Assembly: GCA_016710075.1 (NCBI GenBank)
Contig: JADJLO010000002.1
Location: forward strand, 62,001-126,000
Direction of reading: 5' to 3'
DNA length: 64,000 bases
From: Acidobacteriota bacterium
GTDB lineage: Bacteria; Acidobacteriota; Blastocatellia; RBC074
A program made the position numbers and the translations under genes. The notes under the pieces were generated by a model. The model searched no databases and was not told where the DNA came from. It was given only the letters and a program-made list of their open reading frames with translations. Positions 35,736 to 45,584 of the stretch are shown piece by piece (the first letter of the stretch is position 1; each line of letters opens with the position of its first letter).

Positions 35736-37019
35736 TTACTGCTTCTGAGTCGATGATCCGACGGAAGCCCTGGTTTTTCCGGAAGGTTTGGATGAAGGAT
35801 CGTTTGGTGTCCGATGTCTTGCCCGGTGGAGGATGCGGGTTTGATGAGGAGAGAGCATTTCATAGTCTATGCCCCGCCATGTGATTCTTTTCGATCCGGC
35901 AGACTGAATGACGTTGAAGAGGTAGAGCAGGGAAGCCACAGGGCCGAGGAGCAAAAACGCCCACGAGTTTCGCCTGATAACGGCGCCCTGCGGGGCCATC
36001 ATGCGAACAGCGGCGGAATGCCTGATTGCGCCGTTGATCGCACCCAGCAGGAAGATGCCTCCGGTCAGGGAGGCGAGCAAGGGGTTGAAGTGCCCTCTCA
36101 AGCCGGAAACCGCCATCCAGATTATTCCTCCCCAAAAGGCAAGGTTGAAAAGACCGTGAGTGATCCCGGTGAAGATCCACACCTTCGGGGAGTAGACCCG
36201 GGTAATCCTCATCTGCCTGGTGGTGAATTCGAGCAATTCGGCGAGCGAAGCGTTGGTGAAAGAGGCAAGCAGGCCATTGGGCACAAAGGTTATGCGCTGC
36301 CCGGCTTCACGGATGGCCGCCGTCACGACGTAATCGTCGCTCAATGCGCCCTGCCACCTGCGTTTGATGGCCAGCTTTTCAAAATTTTCGCGCCGGATTG
36401 CCGTCGATCCACCCCACGTAAAGCCGGAATTTTCGCCGAGCAGGGAGAGTGCGCTGGAGTTCCATACCGCCAGCAGGACCGAGGCCGGATTGCTTCGATG
36501 GCTGACAAACCATCTGAAGCCAGTGGTGGCGCCGACCCTTTTGTCGCCCAGCGGCGCTACCAGGTCGGAGAGCCATTGCCTTGAGGCCCTGGCGTCTGAA
36601 TCGGCGAAGACCAGCACCTCCGCCCGGCGATCGATCGTATTGAGCATATCGATTGCCGCGCAAAGATTGTGCACTTTCTGCCCCTGATCCTTTGCCTGAC
36701 CGGCGACCACCAGCCAGGCGGCCCTGCGGCTCTGGTGAATCATTTTGGAGAGCGCCGCGTATGCCGGATCCTTCTCGCTTTCAGTGACGAAGATGATCTC
36801 GTAATCCCTGTACTCCTGATTGAACAGCGGCTTGATGTTCTCTTCGAAATCGTGTTCGAGACCCTTGCAGGGAACGATGACCACGGCTTTGGGCTGGTAC
36901 CTGTTGATCCCCGTCTGACGTTTGCGAAGCGAGAATCGAAGAAGCCTCAGCGTGCCGCCCAGCGCCAGCAGGCTCTGCAGCATAATAATCGCGGTTAGAA
37001 TCAGGAAAAATGTGTCCAT
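35736..37019 (-). CDS. Glycosyltransferase, ceramide-glucosyltransferase-like (GT21)
   Basis: 427 aa with one N-terminal helix and several C-terminal helices (about 290-390). The GT-A core shows VIVPCKGLEHDFEENIKPLF near 48-67, the DxD-like DSDA near 141, GGSTAIRR near 206 and SDDYVVTAAIREAG near 227, then RQMRITRVY in the place of QxxRW. This pattern matches GT21 and the related HpnI hopanoid glycosyltransferase. It transfers a sugar to a membrane lipid; the acceptor is unresolved. Directly downstream of the nuclease gene in the same direction (20-bp gap). Confidence 0.8.
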   Translation of the reverse strand: MDTFFLILTAIIMLQSLLALGGTLRLLRFSLRKRQTGINRYQPKAVVIVPCKGLEHDFEENIKPLFNQEYRDYEIIFVTESEKDPAYAALSKMIHQSRRAAWLVVAGQAKDQGQKVHNLCAAIDMLNTIDRRAEVLVFADSDARASRQWLSDLVAPLGDKRVGATTGFRWFVSHRSNPASVLLAVWNSSALSLLGENSGFTWGGSTAIRRENFEKLAIKRRWQGALSDDYVVTAAIREAGQRITFVPNGLLASFTNASLAELLEFTTRQMRITRVYSPKVWIFTGITHGLFNLAFWGGIIWMAVSGLRGHFNPLLASLTGGIFLLGAINGAIRHSAAVRMMAPQGAVIRRNSWAFLLLGPVASLLYLFNVIQSAGSKRITWRGIDYEMLSPHQTRILHRARHRTPNDPSSKPSGKTRASVGSSTQKQ

Positions 37020-37039
37020 AATCAGCAGAAATCAGCAGA

Positions 37040-38323
37040 TCAGGTTGCCGGAATAGCGTCCGCCCGGGGTGAAATTCCATGCTCGATCAGCTCGGCAATT
37101 CTAACAGGTTCCTCATCGTCGAGTGCAAGCCTTTTCGTTTCAAGTATGAGCCCGGCCATCGATTCCGCCTGATCGCGGAACCGTGCGTCGCGGGAGATCA
37201 GATCTTCGATGACGCGCCTCTCCCGCTCACCTCTCGATACGTGCTCGCTCAGCCCGACGGCCACGGCATATTCGACCGGGAGAGTCTGATTCCTGACAAT
37301 CGAAAGCAGCGGGTTGAACTCGCTCTTGATTTCATCCCGGATTTGATTGATCTCCAGCAGCGAATTCTTGAAGCCGAGATGGCCGCGAAGAGTCAGCTCG
37401 ACCACCGGTTCGGGCGCCTCAGTCTCATCGGCGTTGTGAGGCTGCATCTCGCTCCGAAGTTGTGCAAAGAGCGACTGGCGAAGCTCTTCCGGAGTCGCGC
37501 GGCCTCCGACATCGAATGTCAGCCGAACCACTTTTCTTTGATGGTACTTCTGCATCAGCCGGGCATTGATCTTTCCGCCCTCGATCTCCACCAGATAGGC
37601 TCCGCGCTCGTTCGCATATTCATCCACGCTGCACGCTTCCAGAGACCCCGGATTAAATACCCAGCCGTCGATTTCGAAATTTTTATGCGTGTGGCCAAGC
37701 GCGAGGTAATCGATGTAATCCTTGAGCTCGTTGATTTTGGCCACCGGAAGGGCAGGTATCGGGCGATTGAGCTGCCCTTCGACATCGGTGTGCAGCATCA
37801 TGATGTTGAAGAGTCGCTCGTTGTGGTTGAGCCTGAGCTGGTCGACCAGCAGCGGCAATGCCTGCCCTACAGTCGAACCATACCAGATCGAGCCGAAAAT
37901 CCTGACACCCTCGATGTCGATGAATGATCCCTTGCGCTTCGCCTCGTCCCACGGCTCCAGTGACACGCCGCTCTCTGTATGAACCGGCTCAAGCAGATTG
38001 ATGTATCCCCACTGGGAGAGGCTTCTCAGCCAACTGAACCTGTTCTCCGATTCATGGCAATCGTGGTTGCCTTCAATCACCAGAACCGGGATCCCGGCAT
38101 CCCGCAGCTTCGTCAGGCAGTACATCGCCTGATTCATGGCCTGTGGCTCAACCTTTCTCGCGTCAAAAAGGTCTCCCGCAATCAACACGAATGAGACATC
38201 CTCGGCCAGCGCGTATTTCTCAATACAATCCTTCCACGCCATGTAAAAATCCCGGGCGCGTTCCTCGGATCGATATCGCCTGATTCCCAGATGTATATCC
38301 GCTATGTGTAAAAATCTGGTCAT
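37040..38323 (-). CDS. SbcD/Mre11-like DNA repair exonuclease subunit
   Basis: About 427 aa from ATG 38323. The metallophosphoesterase core is complete: HIADIHLG near 5-12, AGDLFD near 49, GNHDCHESE near 92, MLHTDVEG near 179 and LGHTHKN near 213. The C-terminal half resembles the Mre11/SbcD capping region. No sbcC/rad50 gene follows inside the window, so the ATPase partner must be elsewhere. An in-frame upstream extension to 38404 would start inside a repeat element and is rejected. No strong Shine-Dalgarno is visible. Confidence 0.85.
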   Translation of the reverse strand: MTRFLHIADIHLGIRRYRSEERARDFYMAWKDCIEKYALAEDVSFVLIAGDLFDARKVEPQAMNQAMYCLTKLRDAGIPVLVIEGNHDCHESENRFSWLRSLSQWGYINLLEPVHTESGVSLEPWDEAKRKGSFIDIEGVRIFGSIWYGSTVGQALPLLVDQLRLNHNERLFNIMMLHTDVEGQLNRPIPALPVAKINELKDYIDYLALGHTHKNFEIDGWVFNPGSLEACSVDEYANERGAYLVEIEGGKINARLMQKYHQRKVVRLTFDVGGRATPEELRQSLFAQLRSEMQPHNADETEAPEPVVELTLRGHLGFKNSLLEINQIRDEIKSEFNPLLSIVRNQTLPVEYAVAVGLSEHVSRGERERRVIEDLISRDARFRDQAESMAGLILETKRLALDDEEPVRIAELIEHGISPRADAIPAT

Positions 38324-38390
38324 AAATGAATGTTCAACAATCGGGATGAAATAAACGGGTGGGAAGTATAGCACGGGGATAATGAAACGG

Positions 38391-38544
38391 AGATTACGAA
38401 ACAAACGAAATAAACGAAACAGACGAAAAATTTCAACCAGACATTGGCCGGGATGTGTCCAATTGGCAAACCTTGAATAATACTGGCCTCATCAATCGTT
38501 GAAATTTTTCGTCTGATTCGTTTATTTCGTTTGTTTCGTAATCT
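38391..38544. repeat. CGAAACAGA-type palindromic element (family A, copy 2)
   Basis: The best copy: left arm 38391-38437 and right arm 38498-38544 are complementary at 46 of 47 positions, around a 60-bp centre. Arms begin AGATTACGAAAC and carry the 9-bp CGAAAYARA period. It lies upstream of the SbcD-like gene. Confidence 0.9.
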
Positions 38545-38658
38545 TCCTCTTCTTCCCCCGAAAACAGCAAAGGCTGCCGGCATTAGTATTAACTGCCTGC
38601 AGCCTGTTCTGCTGGGGTGAGGACCCGATTCGCACCATCGTGCAACTGAAGAAACTTG

Positions 38659-38734
<76 letters not shown>

Positions 38735-38781
38735 ATCGCCGTCTTTAAGCCAACCAGGCGTCGGCTCTTCGGAAACGGCGC

Positions 38782-38802
38782 GACACGGCTTGGGACCGTG
38801 TC
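38782..38802. other. GC hairpin GACACGG/CCGTGTC
   Basis: A perfect 7-bp stem (38782-38788 with 38796-38802) and a 7-nt loop. A T6 run begins 14 nt later, too far for a standard terminator on the plus strand. Confidence 0.45.
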
Positions 38803-38873
38803 ACAGAACTTGAAAATTTTTTGGAATCTTTATTCATTTGTCGCGCTCTACTTGCAGGGTCATCCGGTTATCG

Positions 38874-39024
38874 GGCCTTTCGGCCGATTCGCAAATTGCG
38901 TCACACAGTGTGCCCCGTAACCTGTGTGGCGCAACCTGCGAATCGATAATGTAGTTACCGGTTAAATCCGACCCCCGTGTCATTACTTCAACCGACAACT
39001 ACAAACCCTGAGGAGCTGCGCTCC
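38874..39024. repeat. Structured repeat unit 1 (hairpins A, B, C)
   Basis: Hairpin A is 38886-38944: GATTCGC/GCGAATC, TTGCG/CGCAA and CACACAG/CTGTGTG, with loop motif GTGCCCCGT at 38910-38918. Hairpin B is TGTAGTT (38950-38956)/AACTACA (38997-39003) with CGGTT/AACCG inside and the invariant AAATCCGACCCCCGT at 38964-38978. Hairpin C is GGAGC-tgc-GCTCC (39012-39024). A GGCC-ended mini-palindrome precedes hairpin A. Orientation of any transcript is unknown. Confidence 0.85.
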
Positions 39025-39066
39025 TGATAATTCGTTGTCAAACCAATGTAAAGATCTTTTATCTGT

Positions 39067-39213
<147 letters not shown>

Positions 39214-39242
39214 GGTTTAAATGAACAAACAAATCTGATGAT

Positions 39243-39390
39243 TGATCCGCAAGTTACGTCGACTGGCGTGCCCCGTTATCCAGTCGGCGTAACTTGCGAA
39301 TCAGGCGATTGTGATCATCAACCGAAATCCGACCCCCGTTTTCTTCCGGCAGACAATCACAAAATCAAAACCACGTTGAGCTGCGCTCGA
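39243..39390. repeat. Structured repeat unit 3
   Basis: Hairpin A (39243-39303) is nearly perfect: AAGTTACG/CGTAACTT and CGACTGG (39260-39266)/CCAGTCG (39280-39286), with loop GTGCCCCGT at 39268-39276. Hairpin B is TTGTGAT (39309-39315)/ATCACAA (39356-39362) around AAATCCGACCCCCGT (39325-39339). Hairpin C is GAGC-tgc-GCTC (39378-39388). The apical stem CGACTGG replaces CACACAG of units 1 and 4 on both sides, so pairing is kept. Confidence 0.85.
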
Positions 39391-39398
39391 ACTCCGCA

Positions 39399-39549
39399 GG
39401 CCTTACGGCCGATTCGTAAATTGCGTCACACAGTGTGCCCCGTAACCTGTGTGGCGCAATTTACGACTCGATAATGTAGTTACCGGTTAAATCCGACCCC
39501 CGTGTCCTTGCTTTAACCGATGACTACAAATCCGGAGGAGCCACGCTCC
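39399..39549. repeat. Structured repeat unit 4
   Basis: Almost identical to unit 1. Hairpin A is 39411-39469 with loop GTGCCCCGT at 39435-39443; relative to unit 1 the lower stem has TAAATTGCG/CGCAATTTA, with both sides changed. Hairpin B is TGTAGT (39475-39480)/ACTACA (39523-39528) around AAATCCGACCCCCGT (39489-39503). Hairpin C is GGAGC-cac-GCTCC (39537-39549). GGCCTTACGGCC precedes it. Confidence 0.85.
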
Positions 39550-39926
39550 AAAATCTTATAATCCTGATCTTTAAGATCAACTTTAAGATCAACTATTGGG
39601 AGTATCGATCAGGCGCTCAAAAGCATATTGCAGAGGTGAGGTGTTGCTTCTATACTTGTGCGGCTTTGATCGATGCTCCCACTTTGTTGTTAATTCAAAT
39701 AACTGGAACTTGATGGTCAAGATAATCACTTGTCGAGTCCCGCGATCCCGGCATTGCCTTGGTCGCGCCATAGGTGATTGCAATGACCGTGCCAGTCGTT
39801 TCGAGCCATGCCGGAAAAAAACTCGCCGCGCATCCTAACTGCAAAATATGATTAAGCTTATAAATTTTGCGTGCTGATTTTTTCCTGTCTGTTCGGGGAC
39901 GGGCGCTGATTCTTCAGGTCCATGTA

Positions 39927-39990
39927 TGTCCATGATAGTGGACACGTCGACTGGATGCTGTCCACAAATGATGACAACAACAGTGGACAG
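39927..39990. promoter_or_regulatory. Cluster of TGTCCA/TGGACA inverted motifs
   Basis: Two nested inverted repeats: TGTCCA (39927-39932) with TGGACA (39939-39944), and CTGTCCAC (39958-39965) with GTGGACAG (39983-39990). They lie 110-175 bp upstream of the M16 protease gene. They could be an operator with two dimer sites, or the end of a lost mobile element. The sequence alone does not decide. Confidence 0.35.
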
Positions 39991-40101
39991 TAAACAATTC
40001 AGGACGGGGATATTCCATCAACTGAATTTCGCCGGTATTATTTTGCAATAACGGGCAATTGATTTGAGAGTGGTCAGGTGGGTGGAATATGATGTCGGCT
40101 T

Positions 40102-41383
40102 ATGTTGAATGATAAGAAATATGATGTTTGCAGGACCAGGCTGGATAACGGACTGGTGGTTGTTTCCGAGAAGATGGCTCAGGTGCGATCGGTGACTTTT
40201 GGCGTATTTCTGCGCAGCGGGATCGCGGCTGGAAGCGCCTTCGCAGAATGGGCTGACCCATTTCATCGAGCATGCCTTGTTCAAGGGGACAGGCAAACGC
40301 AATGCGGCGCAGATTGCGGCGGAATCCGACGCGCTGGGCGGCAACCTCGATGCATTCACGGGGCGCGAGTTTGTGGGGTATTACAACAAGATACTGGACG
40401 AGCATCTGCCGCGAGCCTTTGAACTGATCGCCGATCTGGTCACTGGCCCTTCTTTCGATCCGGTTGAGATGAAAAAAGAACGCAACGTCGTTCTCGAAGA
40501 GATCAAGATGGTGGAAGATACTCCCGATGACATCATCTTCGATCTGTTTTGCGAGAGTTTCTACCCGGATCATCCTCTGGGCCGACCCATACTTGGAACT
40601 CCCCGTACGCTTTCGACGTTCAAGCCTCATGTGATTCGCTCATATTATGAACGGATTTACCGGCCGGAGAATCTGTTGATTGCGGCCGCCGGCAATCTGG
40701 AGCATGCCCAACTGATTGATCTTGCCGGACAATATTTCGGGCAGCTTGCGCCCGGTCAAGACGATTTTAATTTGACGCCTCCGGAAGCGGCCTATCCGAT
40801 AGTGTTGAGAAGCAAGCCGGACCTTGAGCAATCGCATCTTGTGATCGGGTCCCAGTGCCCATCGGCGGTGAGCGATGACAGGTATGCCGTCAATCTGATG
40901 AATGTCATACTTGGCGGGGGCATGAGCTCGCGGCTGTTTCAATCGGTCCGCGAAGACCGCGGCCTTGTTTATACAATCTTCTCTTCAACCAGTCCTTATA
41001 AGGATTGCGGGTATCTGAGCATCTACGCTGCGGCGTCAACCGGACAGCTTCCAGAAACGATGGCAGCGACGATGACTGAATTGAAGAAGATGAAGGCCGG
41101 GCCCGTCAGCGCTGAAGAACTGTTGCGCAACAAGGATCAGCTCAAGGCTTCCTTGATGCTTAATCTGGAATCCACATCCTCCCGCATGAGTTCTCTGGCT
41201 ACTCAGGAGATGATCTTCGGTTGCTTCGTCTCGCCTGATCAGATCATCAGCAGGGTCGATGCGGTTACCGCCGAGGATGTTCAGCGACTGGCGATTGAAC
41301 TTTTCCAGCCTGAAAAAATGGCGGTCACCGTTCTTGGCGATCTGGATGGATTTAAACTGGACCGCTCGGATCTCGAATGCTAG
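40102..41383 (+). CDS. M16 family zinc protease (processing-peptidase-like), frameshifted
   Basis: About 426 aa once the frame is restored. The start MLNDKKYDVCRTRLDNGLVV and the segment FGVFLRSG are in one frame; SRLEAPSQNGLTHFIEHALF onward is in another. The switch is at GGG (40219-40221), where two G's would make FLRSGSRLEAP. The zinc motif HFIEH and its downstream Glu are present, so this copy should be active, unlike the M16-like protein at 16185. No signal peptide. The C-terminal M16 domain includes GGGMSSRLFQSVREDRGLVY. Followed by an ABC exporter on the same strand. Confidence 0.88.
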
Positions 41384-41388
41384 AAAGC

Positions 41389-41483
41389 AGTTTAAAGTAT
41401 CAGGATCCTTACCGGAACTTTTGCCAACGAACTGGGGTACAAGCTGCTCCGTTGCTTAAACTTTGAACCTTAAACTTTAAACT
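41389..41483. repeat. TTTAAAGT-type inverted repeat (family B, copy 2)
   Basis: AGTTTAAAG (41389-41397) faces CTTTAAACT (41475-41483); the right arm is extended by TTAAACTTTGAACCTTAAAC words. It separates the M16 gene and the ABC permease gene. Confidence 0.6.
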
Positions 41484-41526
41484 TGAATATAGACTCGCTC
41501 TGGAAAAATATACGAGCCCCGGGTTT

Positions 41527-43107
41527 TTGAGGGTGTTCAGCGCACTGGTCCGCTTGAGGTACAAGCTGATGTGGGCGCAGGTGCGAACCGACAGCGGCAA
41601 GATCGCGCTCTTCTTCGGGCTCTACCTGTTGATTGGAGTGTTTGCGATCTTCATGGCGCTTGGCGGGCTGGGCGGAGCGCTGGCGGCGGTTGAGCTGGGG
41701 CGGGGTGAGATGGTGGCCCGGCTGATGCTCGCCGGTCTGATGATGAACGGGATTGGGCTGAGCCTGCTCTTCGGTCTGGGGCCGAGCGAGGCATTCACCG
41801 AAGGTTCGCTGCGCCGCTATCCGCTGGATTCGCAGGAGCGTTTCGTGATTCGTCATTTCATCGGACTGCTCGATCCGGTCTGGCTGCTGCTGATTGCGGG
41901 GATCATCGGCCTGGTTTTCGGCTTCATCTGGTTTGGCGGAGAATCTGTGCTGGCGGGAATTCCTGCTTCGGTGCTTTTCATCCTGGCCAACTATCTGCTG
42001 ACGGTCACGCTTCTGACCGTTATCGGTTTGCTGATGCAGACTCGCAGGGGCGCAACCTTGCTGGGCGCGTTGATGATTCTCCTGCTTTCTTTCGGGCCGC
42101 TGGCAATCAGTTCACTGACCCCCGGCACGCGGGACAGAATGTGGCAGGTGGTTGACCTCTGCCTTCGGATTTTGCCCCCGGGAGCCGCCGCTTCAATGAT
42201 TACCGGGCAGGATCTGCTCAAGGTTGCGGGAGGAGCCGGTCTTTTGATTTTGTGGTGTGTCTCGATGTTCATGCTCCTGAGGACCATCGAGAAGAAGCCG
42301 AGGGTTTCGGAACCGGGGCGTGCCGGCGCGATAGTCTGGGACAACCTTTACGATCAGACTGCCGGCATCTTCGGCAGCCGATACCGGCCGATGGTCAGCC
42401 GATCGCTCAGATATCATCTGCGATGCAATATCATCAGGTTCAGTCTGATCAGCTCGCCGCTGGTCATACTCATGCTCAGGTATCTGATTCCTGGCTATGG
42501 AGAAAAAAGCCATCTCAGCATGTCGATCGCGATCTTTTTCATACTGAGCAGCGCAAATGGCGCGGCCATGATGCTCAATCTGTTCGGTTATGACGGCGCC
42601 GGCATCAGGCGATTTGCCGTGCTTCCGATCCGTTTCGCCGATGCACTCAAGGCTGCCAGCCTGGCATCGCTGATACTGCGAGGGATCGCCTTTCTCGTCG
42701 CATTTACTCTCTGGGTGATCATCTACAGAAATCGATCGCTGACCTGGCAGGCTGTCCTCATTGTCCTGACAGTCTCGGTTGCAGGCATGATCATGTTTAA
42801 TGGCCTGGGATTATGGGTCTCCATCTTCGCCCCCAAGAGAGGTGATTTCGAGGCGATGTGGAATAACAGGCTTTCGCTTGGAGCCAACATCGTCGTCATC
42901 GGCGGAGCGATTATCCCTTTCTGGGTTATGATCACGGTGATGGAGAGGATTCAGCCTGAGACGCTCAGCCGTCTCTGGTGGGCTCCCGCGCTTTTTCTCG
43001 TGTTATGTGTCGGTTTTTATGGATTTTCATTGAAATTTATCGACATCCCGCTGAGATCCCGCAAGGAGAAGCTGATCAACCTTCTCTCGGGTGCAAGCGA
43101 CAACTAG
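41527..43107 (+). CDS. ABC-2-like exporter permease
   Basis: About 526 aa with a dozen predicted membrane helices in two blocks and a soluble segment near 255-300. It is the membrane partner of the ATPase encoded directly downstream, whose gene overlaps or abuts it. The in-frame start is a TTG without a good ribosome site. A better N-terminus, MNIDSLWKNIRAPGF, begins at TTG 41483 in another frame and would join LRVFSALVRL if the five T's at 41524-41528 were six. I therefore suspect a one-base deletion. Substrate unknown. Confidence 0.78.
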   Translation: MRVFSALVRLRYKLMWAQVRTDSGKIALFFGLYLLIGVFAIFMALGGLGGALAAVELGRGEMVARLMLAGLMMNGIGLSLLFGLGPSEAFTEGSLRRYPLDSQERFVIRHFIGLLDPVWLLLIAGIIGLVFGFIWFGGESVLAGIPASVLFILANYLLTVTLLTVIGLLMQTRRGATLLGALMILLLSFGPLAISSLTPGTRDRMWQVVDLCLRILPPGAAASMITGQDLLKVAGGAGLLILWCVSMFMLLRTIEKKPRVSEPGRAGAIVWDNLYDQTAGIFGSRYRPMVSRSLRYHLRCNIIRFSLISSPLVILMLRYLIPGYGEKSHLSMSIAIFFILSSANGAAMMLNLFGYDGAGIRRFAVLPIRFADALKAASLASLILRGIAFLVAFTLWVIIYRNRSLTWQAVLIVLTVSVAGMIMFNGLGLWVSIFAPKRGDFEAMWNNRLSLGANIVVIGGAIIPFWVMITVMERIQPETLSRLWWAPALFLVLCVGFYGFSLKFIDIPLRSRKEKLINLLSGASDN

Positions 43108-43162
43108 TATTACCCTGACGACGAATCGGGCAAACGAATTACAGCAGGAAGAACTTTCAGCA

Positions 43163-43984
43163 ATGGATAACGAGATGGAAATGACAGGGTCCGGAGGAGA
43201 TGCAGCCGAGTCGCTCATTCCTGCAATCAGTGTCGAGCATCTGACCAAGCGCTTCGGGGACCTGACCGCAGTCGATGATCTGACTCTGAAAGTGAGTTCG
43301 GGCCGGCTGTTCGGTTTTCTTGGCCCGAACGGCGCCGGCAAAAGCACCACGATAGGTTGCCTGACCGGGTTGATCGATCCGAACGCAGGCAGCATCAGGC
43401 TTCTTGGAGAAACCTTTACGAGCGATTCGATCGAACTCAAGCGACGCATCGGAGTCATGCCCGAGGGGTTGGCATTGTTCGATCACCTCTTCGCCCACGA
43501 ATTTCTGACTTTCAACGGCCGGATGTACGGTCTCGATGAGCAGACATTGCGCCAGCGCGTCGAGGAGCTCTTGACAGTGCTGGGTCTGGCGAACGCAGGC
43601 AATAAAAGGCTCTCCGAATTCAGTACCGGCATGAGGAAAAAGGTCGCATTTGCCGCCGCCATCATTCACAGGCCCGAGATACTGTTTCTTGATGAACCCT
43701 TTGAGAGCATCGATCCGGCGGGTGTTGCCATGCTCAAGGACTGGTTGCGCCGCTTTGTCGCCGGAGGCAGAACCGTTTTTATGACTACCCACGTGCTCGA
43801 GACGGTCGAGAGGCTGTGCGACGACGTGGCCATCATCAAAGCCGGCAAGATCGCATGGCTCGGCGATGTCTCGAAACTGGCTTCAGGCGAATCTCTCGAA
43901 TCCGACGGGAGCAGCTTCAACACACTGGAATCACTCTTCCTTCATCTGGTCGGCGAAAGATACGAGATGCTTGAGTGGCTGTGA
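43163..43984 (+). CDS. ABC transporter ATP-binding protein
   Basis: About 273 aa from ATG 43163, which has AGGAAGA upstream; the frame is open back to a GTG at 43091 inside the permease gene. Walker A GPNGAGKS, Q-loop region GVMPEGLALFDHL, signature LSEFSTGMRKK, Walker B ILFLDEP and switch His in TTHVLE are all present. DrrA/CcmA-like class used with ABC-2 exporters. It pairs with the upstream permease. Confidence 0.92.
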   Translation: MDNEMEMTGSGGDAAESLIPAISVEHLTKRFGDLTAVDDLTLKVSSGRLFGFLGPNGAGKSTTIGCLTGLIDPNAGSIRLLGETFTSDSIELKRRIGVMPEGLALFDHLFAHEFLTFNGRMYGLDEQTLRQRVEELLTVLGLANAGNKRLSEFSTGMRKKVAFAAAIIHRPEILFLDEPFESIDPAGVAMLKDWLRRFVAGGRTVFMTTHVLETVERLCDDVAIIKAGKIAWLGDVSKLASGESLESDGSSFNTLESLFLHLVGERYEMLEWL

Positions 43985-44009
43985 AATTATGAGAAAGAAG
44001 AAGAAAACG

Positions 44010-44175
44010 AAAAACAAGATTACGAAACAGACGAAATAAACGAAACAGACGAAAAATTTCCCAGACGTTCATTGTTCGGGAAAACCCGGATAAATGTAAA
44101 ATGGATGTTTATTGCTGAAATTATCCTTTTATTTTTTTTTGTTTTTTATTTCGTCTGTTTCGTAATCTTGTTTTT
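44010..44175. repeat. CGAAACAGA-type palindromic element (family A, copy 3)
   Basis: A 31-bp perfect inverted repeat: 44010-44040 with 44145-44175, centre 104 bp. GAAGAAGAA outside the left arm also mirrors TTCTTCTTCTTC outside the right one. The right arm runs up to the ribosome-binding site (AGGAGG) of the zinc-ribbon gene, so the fold could affect its translation. Confidence 0.9.
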
Positions 44176-44199
44176 CTTCTTCTTCTCAGGAGGGTATTT

Positions 44200-44676
44200 A
44201 TGTATTGTCCGAATTGTGCGACTCAGATCACCGGAACCAAATTTTGCCGCACCTGCGGCGCCAACGTCAGCCAGGTCTCGCAGGCATTAACGGGTCAGCT
44301 TCCGGCACAGGGAATGTCAAAAGCCGAAAAGCCGCCGAGTATCGAAAGGGCTGCAGGATCTTTCTTTTCGGGTCTGGCCTTTATCCTGGTGTCGTTTTCG
44401 GTCTTTTTTTTCGCGCCGGCTGGAAAAATCTGGTGGTTCTGGATGCTGATCCCGGCGTTTGGAATGATCGGCAAAGGGGTCGGTGAGTACTGGAAGTTGC
44501 GTGAGCAGCAGCGCCAGATGGAGTTGATGATGAGATATCAGCAGCTTCCGGCCAATCAGCCGGCTCCACCGGCGATGCAGCCCGGGGCAGCACCTGGCGA
44601 GATTGGCGCTCCGGACACCAACGAATTGAGAGTCCCTTCGAGCATTACCGAGGAGACGACACGCCATTTAAAGTAG
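44200..44676 (+). CDS. Zinc-ribbon membrane protein
   Basis: 158 aa. The N-terminal zinc ribbon CPNCATQITGTKFCRTCG is at residues 3-20, with a CxxC...CxxC arrangement. Two membrane helices follow near 53-85, then a Gln/Pro-rich tail. AGGAGG lies 7 bp before the ATG. Function unknown; such proteins are frequent in Acidobacteriota and may be envelope regulators. Confidence 0.8.
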   Translation: MYCPNCATQITGTKFCRTCGANVSQVSQALTGQLPAQGMSKAEKPPSIERAAGSFFSGLAFILVSFSVFFFAPAGKIWWFWMLIPAFGMIGKGVGEYWKLREQQRQMELMMRYQQLPANQPAPPAMQPGAAPGEIGAPDTNELRVPSSITEETTRHLK

Positions 44677-44784
44677 CTGCCGGCACCGGCTCGTCAATTT
44701 GTCAATTTTCGCAGATGATTCGGAATCCGTGATAATATGCGCGCCTCGATTGCACTCGAAATTAATTCAGCAAGGTTCAAATAG

Positions 44785-45584
44785 ATGCGGATCTGCATAC
44801 TTGGAAGCGGCAGTTCTGGAAATGCGACGCTGGTGGTCGCAGGCGAAACGCGCGTCCTGATGGATTGCGGGCTGAGCGCGCGAGAGACGATCAAAAGGAT
44901 CAAGGCTGTCGGAGAAGACCCGTCGAAACTCGATGCCGTCGTGGTGACGCATGAGCACGGAGATCACGCGCGCGGTCTGACCGCGATTTCAAAAGCGTTG
45001 AATGTCCCCGCATATACATCTCTGATAAAACCCTCGAAGCCTGTAATCTGGGCGAAAAGATGAAGGATGTCCGGCGTGGTGCGTCGATCACATCGTCTGA
45101 GCATTTCGAGATAGGGTCGATGCAATTCAGTCCCTTTGCGATTCCGCACGATGCAGCAGACCCTATGGCATTCACCGTGGTAGCGAATGGGATCAAGATG
45201 GGCATGGCCGTCGATCTGGGACACATCAATTCGGTCGCCGCCGGACAATTCCTCGGCTCTGACGCGCTGATCATCGAAGCCAATCACGAACTCGAGATGC
45301 TCAAGACATGCGAATTTTATTCGTGGGCGTTGAAGCTGAGAATCAAGGGTCGCCTGGGTCACACTTCCAATGACGAGATGGCCAGATTTCTTCGGGAGGA
45401 TTTCGATAACAAGGCGCGCTACATCGTCCTCGCCCACCTTTCACAGAATACCAATAATCCGGACGTGGCGCGACTTGCGGCCGTTCAGGCGCTGGAGGAG
45501 AGGGCGCCGCTCTTTTCCGCCGATGCGGAACGTCGTGTCAGCATCGCCGCGTTTGACCGGCCGAGCGACTGGATCGAGTTATGA
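44785..45584 (+). CDS. Metallo-beta-lactamase-fold exonuclease, WalJ/YycJ-like, frameshifted
   Basis: About 266 aa when joined. The first part (MRICILGSGSSGNATLVVAG; metal motif THEHGDHARG near 53-62) runs to a stop at 45063. The second (SDKTLEACNLGEKMKDVRRG onward; VDLGHI, ANHELEML, GHTSNDEMA, LAHLSQNTN) is in another frame. The switch lies between 45018 and 45024 in CATCTCTGAT. WalJ-type proteins are dsDNA exonucleases involved in DNA repair. It overlaps the following VWA gene by 4 bp. Confidence 0.85.

Noticed and set aside
39589..39838. Small protein genes on either strand
   Set aside because: No recognisable domain, ribosome-binding site or coding-like composition; the two frames overlap on opposite strands.
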